Of a DNA stretch of 64,000 nucleotides, positions 58,245-64,000 are shown in pieces (the first letter of the stretch is position 1; each line of letters begins with the position of its first letter). The position numbers and the translations under genes are program-made. The notes beneath the pieces are model-generated. The model ran no database searches and was not told the origin of the DNA. It saw only the letters and a list, made by a program, of their open reading frames with translations. The DNA is from Cryobacterium glucosi (GTDB lineage: Bacteria; Actinomycetota; Actinomycetes; Actinomycetales; Microbacteriaceae): NCBI RefSeq assembly GCF_004402235.1, contig NZ_SOFS01000032.1, forward strand, positions 29,759 through 93,758, in the 5' to 3' direction.

Positions 58245-60374
58245 TCAGAACCTCCCGCCCCCGCCGCGGCGGGACCGGGTGCCCGCACCGCCGAAGCCGC
58301 CCGGCAGGCCGAACCCGCCGCCACCGCCCCGGCCGCGCGAACCACCGAAGGGGCCGCCGCCGAATGTGCCGCCGCCGAAGAGACCGCCACCGCGGTTGCC
58401 GGAGAGAACCGAGTTGATCAGGATCCCGCCGAGGACGGCGCCGAGCATGCCGGACCCGGTGCCGCCACCCTGACCTCCCCCCTGCCCGAGGCCGGTACCG
58501 GGGCCGGTACCGGGGCCGGGCCCGGGGCCGGGCCCGCCCGCGAAACCGTCGACATCCGCTCGTGCCAGGGTGATCGACTCCGCGGCGAGCGAGCCGGAGC
58601 GCTGCGCGGCGGTGAAAGCGGAGCCCGGGTCGGTCGCGTGGGTGCCGTCGGCCTGGGCGAGCAGACGTCCGGCTTCGGCGAGCCGGGTGCGCGCCTCGGC
58701 ACCGACGGCGCCGCGCCTGGCCGTGATGAAGTCCTCCGCCGCCGAGACCTGGCCGTGCGCGGAGAGCAGGGCCTGGTCGAGTGCGGCCTCGGTGCGCTGC
58801 GCCTGGGCGGCCGCGTCCCGCACCCCCTGCAGCGCGGCATCCATGCGCGCGTTGGTCGCCTCGAGCCGGCCGAGCAGTTCGAGCGGGTTGATCGGTCCGG
58901 CGCCGAGCCGGGCGGAGACCTCGGCGACGGCGCGTTCGGTGTCGGCGATGACGCCGGCAGGGGTGGCGGGCAGCGCGCGGGCCGCGGCGAGATCCCCCTG
59001 CAACTCCGCGAGTGTGGCCGAGACCCGGTCCGCCGCCGCGGAGAGGTCGGTTCCGAGCCGGTCGACGGCATCGAGCAGCAGCCCGGCCTGGTCGACCGAT
59101 TCCTCCGCCGCACGGATCCCGACGGCTGCTCCCGGCGGGTCGCTCTCGATCCGTTTGCCGGCCTCCGACAGTGCCATGCGTGCGAAGGCGATGCGCTCCC
59201 TGGCCTGGTCGGCATTGTCGGCGACGGTCCCGAGTGCGGCCGCGGTATACCGGCCGGCGAGTTCGGCGATACGGGCGGCGGCGGGCGCGATCCTGCTCTC
59301 GGCGGCGTCGGTATCGCGGGTAGCGGATGCCGCGGCGGCCGGAGCGTTCTTCTCCAGCTGGCGCAGCGCGGCGAAGTCCGCCGCCTGGTCGTCGAGGGTC
59401 GTGTTGGCCTGCTCGCAGCCGTCGAGGATGGCGAGGAACCAGTCCCTGCGCTGCTCCTCGGTGTCGGGGACGGCGTCGTCGAGCTTCTGCTGGAGGGTGA
59501 ACGCGGCCCGGAGCGCGGCCTTCGCGGAGTCGAGGGCCGTGCGGAACGCCTCCGTGGCCTCCTGACCGTACTGGGCGAGGGCGAAGCCGAGCTCCTGCTC
59601 GCTCGACGTCACGGCGTCATCGGTCTGGACGAGGGCGGTCGCCGCCCGCCGGGAGAGCTCTTCGGTGGAGAGGGCGGCGGGCTGCCCGGTTCCGACGGGA
59701 GGCGCTGCACCGGCTGCACCGGCTGCAGCCACCGCCGCGCCCCGCCGTCTGCGAGCGAAGAACACGATCGTCCCCGCGACGATCGCGATGAAAACGACGA
59801 GCGCCACGAGGATCACCGTGATGAGGCCGCCCCCGGAGGCCCCTCCTCCGGGATTCGCGGTACCGGGGGTGAGCGAGGGCGCTGGAACCGGCTGGCCGCC
59901 GATCGTCGCCGCGAAGCCGTTCGCGGCGCCGATCGCCGCCCCGGCCCAGTCGTTCACGCGCAGGGCCGGTTCGATCGCGACGGTTTCGACCTCCAGAAGT
60001 TGCGCATCCGTCAGGGTCGAATTCTGCGCGACCGAGAGCTGCTACTGGCGGTCGCTTGTTGCGACGGCGAGCAGCACATCGTTGGTGCCGAGCCCGTTCT
60101 CGTCGGCGGTCTGGTCTGCCCACTGCTGGCGGTCGGCGACTCCGGTGAAGCTGTCGACGTAGGCGACGAAGAGGTCGGTGCGGGTCTCCGCGTAGAGCCG
60201 GTCGAGGGCGGCGGTCACCTCCGCGGTGCGGGAGCCGAGGGCGCCGACCCTGTCGACCACGTGGCTCGACCCGAAGCTCGGGGGATCCTCGGCGGATGCC
60301 GGAGTCCCCGGCCCTGCCCCGAGGCCCACGACCGCGAGGACGACCCCCAGGAACAGCAGCCGTCGTGACCGCAT
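58245..60374 (-). pseudogene. TPM-domain membrane protein interrupted by an in-frame amber codon
   Basis: An intact frame of 710 codons from ATG 60374 (GGAGG 7 nt upstream) to 58245 is broken only by TAG at codon 111 (60042-60044). Before it come a signal peptide (about 1-28) and the TPM (DUF477) domain start (DRVGALGSRT, RTDLFVAYVDSFTGVADRQQWADQT). The domain continues in the same frame after the stop (QLSVAQ ... DWAGAAIGAANGF). A membrane segment (near residue 190), a long helical region and a Gly-rich tail with FGGG/GPGP repeats follow. A Tyr codon (TAC) is the likely original. Translation could restart at GTG 59957. Sequencing error is possible. Confidence 0.8.
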
Positions 60375-60567
60375 GGACTCGCCTCCTTCGGCGCGGGAAT
60401 GGCAGGCGAGGGCGGGTGCCCGGTGCCCTCCTGCCGCGAGCATAGAACGGCCAGACCTACCCGTCTACGAACCTTCTGTTGCGGACTGTGACGGCCCCGT
60501 TCGCGTCCGGAGCCGGCAGTGCCCACACTGGGAACACCGCATACGATGAAACAGCCTGGAGGGCAGC

Positions 60568-61329
60568 ATGGCCGAGACCACCGCCCCGCGCCTCGCGGTC
60601 GTCGAGGTCATCGGAAGCCGCCCGGACCGGCCCGCGTACCACGCCAAGGTCCAGGTCCTCAACGGAACCGTCGTGGCCGCAGCCGAACAGGGCGGCTGGG
60701 CCGTCACCCGCCTCGCCGCGGCCGACATGACCATCGCCACCCTGCTCACCGCGACAGCGGATGCCGACGCGATCGTCATCCTCGGCGGGGAAGACATCAC
60801 TCCCCGTTTCTACGGCGGCGTCTCCGGTTACCCGGAAGAAACCCTGCATTTCCCGGTCGCCGACGACGGCCAGCTTGCGCTCGTGCGCCGCGCCCTCGAG
60901 CACGGCACCCCGCTGCTCGGCATCTGCCGCGGCCTCCAGATCATCAACGTCGCCCTCGGCGGCAGCATCGTGCAGCACATCGACGAAGGCATCCACCGCA
61001 ACGTCGACGTGCCGATCGACCGGATCCTCCGCGAACACACCGTCGAACTGCTCGAGGGTACCGTACTCGCCGACAGCCTCGGCGGCGCGTTCGCCGCCGT
61101 GCAGAGCGCGCACCACCAGAGCGTCGACCGCCTCGGCACCGGCCTCCTCGCCGCAGCGGTGGCCCCCGACGGGCTCATCGAGGCCGTCGAGCACGAGTTC
61201 GCGCCGATCACCGGCGTGCAGTGGCACCCTGAGGCCCCCGACGCTCCCGCCGACCAGCTCCCGCTGCTGCTGAAGAGCCTCGAGCGCCAGCTCGCGGCCA
61301 TCGAAGCGGCCGGTCGTATCGCGGCCTGA
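60568..61329 (+). CDS. Class I glutamine amidotransferase, gamma-glutamyl-GABA hydrolase (PuuD) type
   Basis: 253 residues. Catalytic Cys120 in LGICRGLQIINVALGG, H220 and E222 in GVQWHPEAP. VILGGEDITPRFYGG (70-84) is typical of the C26 peptidase group that cleaves gamma-glutamyl amides such as gamma-glutamyl-GABA. No putrescine pathway genes are nearby, so the substrate is open. GGAGGG lies 5 nt upstream of ATG 60568, and a TACGAT -10 box is at 60542-60547. The stop is inside a CTGAG triplet repeat. Confidence 0.88.
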   Translation: MAETTAPRLAVVEVIGSRPDRPAYHAKVQVLNGTVVAAAEQGGWAVTRLAAADMTIATLLTATADADAIVILGGEDITPRFYGGVSGYPEETLHFPVADDGQLALVRRALEHGTPLLGICRGLQIINVALGGSIVQHIDEGIHRNVDVPIDRILREHTVELLEGTVLADSLGGAFAAVQSAHHQSVDRLGTGLLAAAVAPDGLIEAVEHEFAPITGVQWHPEAPDAPADQLPLLLKSLERQLAAIEAAGRIAA

Positions 61330-61340
61330 GCTGAGCTGAG
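61326..61340 (+). repeat. CTGAG x3 across the puuD-type stop codon
   Basis: Three perfect copies of CTGAG run from 61326 to 61340; the TGA at 61327-61329 in the first copy is the stop codon. Confidence 0.9.
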
Positions 61341-61367
61341 CCGACCCGAGCCCGGCATCCGCTCGGG

Positions 61368-61373
61368 TAGAGT
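61368..61373 (+). promoter_or_regulatory. -10 box (TAGAGT) of the M20 peptidase gene
   Basis: TAGAGT fits TANNNT. Transcription would start near 61380, after the GTG at 61374, but before GAAAGGA (61387-61393), a good ribosome binding site for a start at 61401. Confidence 0.45.
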
Positions 61374-62774
61374 GTGGGCACCTGTCGAAAGGACCGCACC
61401 ATCGCAGACGACACCCTTCCCGGCAGCATCATTCCGGGCAGCACGCACCCCGACGACGCGCTCACCCGCGCCACTGTCGACCTGCTGCGCGACCTGATCC
61501 GCAACGCCTGCGTCAACGACGGCACAGCAGACTCCGGCGGCGAGATCCGCAGTGTGCGCACCCTCGAGGGCTTCTTCGCCGGCTCCGGCCTCGACCTCGA
61601 GGTCGTCGAACCGCACCCGGGCCGGGCCTCCCTGATCACCCGCATCCACGGAACGGACCCCGGCGCGCCCTCCCTCGCCCTCGTCGGCCACCTCGATGTC
61701 GTCCCCGTGCACGAGGCCGGCTGGAGCCGCGACCCGTTCGCGGCGGAGATCGTCGACGGCGAGATCTGGGGCAGAGGCGCTCTCGACATGCTCTGCCTCA
61801 CCGCGAGCTACGCCGCCGTCACACGTGCCATCGCGACCGGTTCATTCCGACCCCGGGGCGACCTCGTGTTCGCGGCCGTCGCCGACGAGGAGGCCGGCAG
61901 CGGCCTGGGCGTCGAGTGGCTCACCGAGAACCGCCTCGACCTGATCGACGCCGACTTCGTCCTCACCGAGTCCGGCGGCGTGCCCGTCGGCCCCACCCCC
62001 TCCATCTCCACGACGATCGGCGAGAAAGGCCTCGCCGGCCGTCGCCTCGTCGTGCACGGCACCCCCGGGCACGGTTCGGCGCCCTGGGGTGCCCGCAACG
62101 CCGCCATCATCGCAGCGGATGCGGTGTACCGGCTCTCCCGATACCACGCGCCCGTGCAGATCACCCCGGACTGGCGCCGCTACGTCGCTGCGCTCGACCT
62201 CGACCCGGCGCTCGCCGCCCGGCTCCTCGACCCCGTGCGTATCATCGACGCCCTGCACGAACTCGGCACCCTCGCCGGCTTCGCGCACGCCTCGACCCAC
62301 ACGACCGTTTCGCCGAACGTCGTGCGGGCCGGTGACAAGGACAACGTCATTCCCGCCCTCGCGACGGTGACCCTCGACATCCGGGTGCTGCCCGGCATCG
62401 CGGCGGCGGATGTCGACGCATACCTCCGCGAGGCGCTCGGCGAGCTCATGGCCGACGTGACGATCGAGGGCGAGGGGTTCGAAGCCGCGACCCGCTCTCC
62501 GATCGACACACCGCTCTACGACGCCCTCGGTGCGGCCGCCCGCCGGGCGTACCCGAACGCCGACCTGCTGCCGATGCTGAGCGTCGGCGGCTCAGACGCC
62601 CGGTTCTACCGCCGCCGCGGCATCCCCGCGTACGGTTTCGCCCTGCTCAGCCGGCGCTGGGACTACGGAATGTTCCGCCAGCTCTTCCACGGCAACGACG
62701 AGCGGATCGACGTCGAGTCCGTCTCACTCACGGTGAACGCCCTCGACGCCGTCGTGCGGGACCTGCACGGCTGA
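61374..62774 (+). CDS. M20/M25/M40 family zinc metallopeptidase
   Basis: Up to 466 residues. LVGHLDVVPVHEAGWSRDPF and WGRGALDM (bridging Asp), AVADEEAGSGLG (catalytic Glu pair), LTESGG and a distal HGNDERIDV give the complete di-zinc set; a lid domain is inserted about 205-330. It resembles dipeptidase/acyl-aminoacid hydrolases of the M20A group. The start is problematic: GTG 61374 lacks a ribosome binding site and precedes the likely transcript start. The well-placed site GAAAGGA points to codon 61401, which is ATC, not ATG, in IADDTLPG. Either ATC is used, or the start was lost. Confidence 0.85.
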   Translation: MGTCRKDRTIADDTLPGSIIPGSTHPDDALTRATVDLLRDLIRNACVNDGTADSGGEIRSVRTLEGFFAGSGLDLEVVEPHPGRASLITRIHGTDPGAPSLALVGHLDVVPVHEAGWSRDPFAAEIVDGEIWGRGALDMLCLTASYAAVTRAIATGSFRPRGDLVFAAVADEEAGSGLGVEWLTENRLDLIDADFVLTESGGVPVGPTPSISTTIGEKGLAGRRLVVHGTPGHGSAPWGARNAAIIAADAVYRLSRYHAPVQITPDWRRYVAALDLDPALAARLLDPVRIIDALHELGTLAGFAHASTHTTVSPNVVRAGDKDNVIPALATVTLDIRVLPGIAAADVDAYLREALGELMADVTIEGEGFEAATRSPIDTPLYDALGAAARRAYPNADLLPMLSVGGSDARFYRRRGIPAYGFALLSRRWDYGMFRQLFHGNDERIDVESVSLTVNALDAVVRDLHG

Positions 62775-62821
62775 TCGCTTCACGCGGGGAGTCCCGGGGT
62801 CGAGCCGCTCGCAGTTGATAA

Positions 62822-62833
62822 ATTGCATGCAAT
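62822..62833. promoter_or_regulatory. 12-bp palindrome in an AT-rich promoter region
   Basis: ATTGCATGCAAT is a perfect palindrome in the otherwise GC-rich gap between the M20 gene and the sensor gene. It is flanked by TTGATAA upstream and TGTAAGT downstream, so it is a likely operator or promoter element for the sensor gene. Confidence 0.4.
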
Positions 62834-62951
62834 GCTGCACTGTAAGTAGCAGTTGACGTCCGTCGTCACCTGCTCCGGACCTGCGCTGAGGATGGCCAGT
62901 GCATGCACGGGCGGCCGCCGGGGCGACGACCCGGACGAGAGGTCGATTCAG

Positions 62952-64000
62952 GTGGCACAGCGCGGGTCCGCCAGCGTCGCTTCGCTCCTGCCCGACGCGC
63001 CGGGATCGATCCGGGTCTCGTTCATGGCGATTCTCATCGGGACCGTCGCATACGCCGCGTCGACGTTCCTCGTGACCGGCCCCGGCCGCCCCGGGTGGCT
63101 CGACGGCTGGTTCTACATCGCGCTCGAACTCGGAGCCGCGACCCTGGTCGGAGCTCGAGTGGTCCTGCGCCCGATCGAGCGCCCCGCCTGGGGAGCGCTT
63201 GCCGGCGCACTGTACGCCGTCGCGCTGTCGGACGCGGCCGGCACGGCGGCGGCCGCAACGGACCATGACGCCGCCGGCGTGCTGGATGCGTTCGCCTTCG
63301 CACTCGACGCAGCCTTCTTCGGGCTCGCCTTCGCCGGGCTGGTCCTGCTGGTGCGGAAGCGGCTGCCGCCGTCAACGGCCTCCGTGTGGCTCGACGGTGT
63401 GATTGCAAGCCTGGGTCTGCTGTCGATCGCGTCTGCGCTCTTCTATCGCGCTGCCGACGAGATCACCGTCGACAGCCTGATCTCCATCGTCTACGCGGTC
63501 GCCCCGCTCGTGCTCGTCGCCATCCTTGTCGGCACGGCCGCCGCCCTCGGCCGGCGCCCGAGTCAGATCTGGGCGCTGTGCACAGCTGCATTCTCGTTGA
63601 TGGCCCTGGGCAACCTCATCCAGGCGACCGGCCTTCCCGGGCTCGATCTGCCGGGAGCGCCGGTCAACGCGCTCTGGCCGCTCGCCGCCCTGCTCCTCGT
63701 GGCCGCGGCCTGGCGGTCCCGGAGCACCCCGAGGCCTGTCGGGTCGGATTCGGCGTTCGTACTGGCGATTCCCTCGATATTCACTCTCGGCGCCCTTGCG
63801 GTTGCCCTGGTGAATCAATTCACCTCCCTGTCGTACTTCTCGATCGTCACCGCCGTCGTGACCGTGATGGCTGGTGCCCTGCGCCTGTTGTTCGCGGTGC
63901 GGGATGCTGATCGGTTGCGGGTGCGGCAGGTGGAGTTGAATGTGAGTCTGGGGTTGGCGCGGGATGCGGCGTTGGCGGCGACGACGGCGAAGTCGGCGTT
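62952..64000 (+). CDS. Multi-pass membrane sensor protein, probable histidine kinase, 5' part
   Basis: About 350 codons before the window ends. After about 25 residues come roughly eight to nine membrane segments (IRVSFMAILIGTVAYAASTFLV, WFYIALELGAATLVGA ... FSIVTAVVTVMAGALRLLFAV), then VRDADRLRVRQVELNVSLGLARDAALAATTAKSA. That last helix is the standard linker just before the SxFLATMSHEIRTP phosphoacceptor box of HisKA kinases, although a GGDEF protein cannot be excluded. GTG 62952 (GAGAGG upstream) is preferred; ATG 62892 is an in-frame alternative. Codon use changes sharply near 63890. Confidence 0.75.
   Translation, partial: MAQRGSASVASLLPDAPGSIRVSFMAILIGTVAYAASTFLVTGPGRPGWLDGWFYIALELGAATLVGARVVLRPIERPAWGALAGALYAVALSDAAGTAAAATDHDAAGVLDAFAFALDAAFFGLAFAGLVLLVRKRLPPSTASVWLDGVIASLGLLSIASALFYRAADEITVDSLISIVYAVAPLVLVAILVGTAAALGRRPSQIWALCTAAFSLMALGNLIQATGLPGLDLPGAPVNALWPLAALLLVAAAWRSRSTPRPVGSDSAFVLAIPSIFTLGALAVALVNQFTSLSYFSIVTAVVTVMAGALRLLFAVRDADRLRVRQVELNVSLGLARDAALAATTAKSA

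Overview
The window comes from a high-GC Gram-positive actinobacterium, most likely a member of the Microbacteriaceae; the family is an inference. Supporting signs are C/G-rich third codon positions, a fused E2-E1 type 2-oxoglutarate enzyme (Kgd), a SigR/RsrA pair with a sigma-R type promoter, CarD, GuaB1, NnrD, a KatA catalase behind a Fur-type regulator, and many genes whose -10 box lies 6-7 nt before the start codon (leaderless architecture). I see no rRNA, tRNA, CRISPR array, insertion sequence or prophage. The content is mostly ordinary chromosomal metabolism, and no intact novel defence or mobile system was found. The more unusual material is regulatory DNA, small repeats and decaying genes.

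Layout. 1-8 kb: partial aroA (-), sigR-rsrA (+), a two-domain VOC protein, kgd and guaB1. 8-13.5 kb: two overlapping CNNM/CorC-type membrane proteins behind a structured leader, a VOC protein, an old yellow enzyme and nnrD. 13.5-24 kb: a polar amino acid ABC transporter, a GT87 membrane protein, a thiamine-binding protein, an MFS exporter, a three-gene LuxR-type two-component locus with a degenerate second kinase-like protein, and a DUF4389 membrane protein. 24-29 kb: metX and metY, separated by TetR, CarD and MarR-like regulators. 29-30.5 kb: a scar of two truncated genes between direct repeats, then an SDR.

30.6-39.2 kb is a propionate module. actP-DUF485 and prpE (-) face gntR-prpDBC (+). 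Two TGTATACA sites in the divergent gntR/prpE region probably tie uptake, activation and the 2-methylcitrate cycle to the GntR regulator. 39-42.2 kb: a phosphoribosyltransferase, an S51-type peptidase, ung, a GNAT and a small unknown protein. 42-45.7 kb: a frameshifted membrane protein and an MMPL exporter divergent from its MarR regulator. 45.7-49 kb: fur-katA, then an SDR and a tiny HEAVH protein. 49-54 kb: a SARP/AfsR-like regulator facing a DrrAB-type exporter. 54-60.4 kb (-): flavin disulfide oxidoreductase, enoyl-CoA hydratase, arginase-fold protein, PspA and a TPM-domain gene broken by an amber codon. 60.5-64 kb (+): PuuD-type amidotransferase, an M20 peptidase whose apparent start codon is ATC, and the membrane part of a sensor protein cut by the window edge.

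Cross-cutting patterns: five plus-strand genes have a short tandem duplication that includes their stop codon. Two nearly identical long hairpins close unrelated minus-strand genes 28 kb apart. Three genes look damaged by single small lesions (frameshift, amber, start codon), which could be real decay or sequencing errors.
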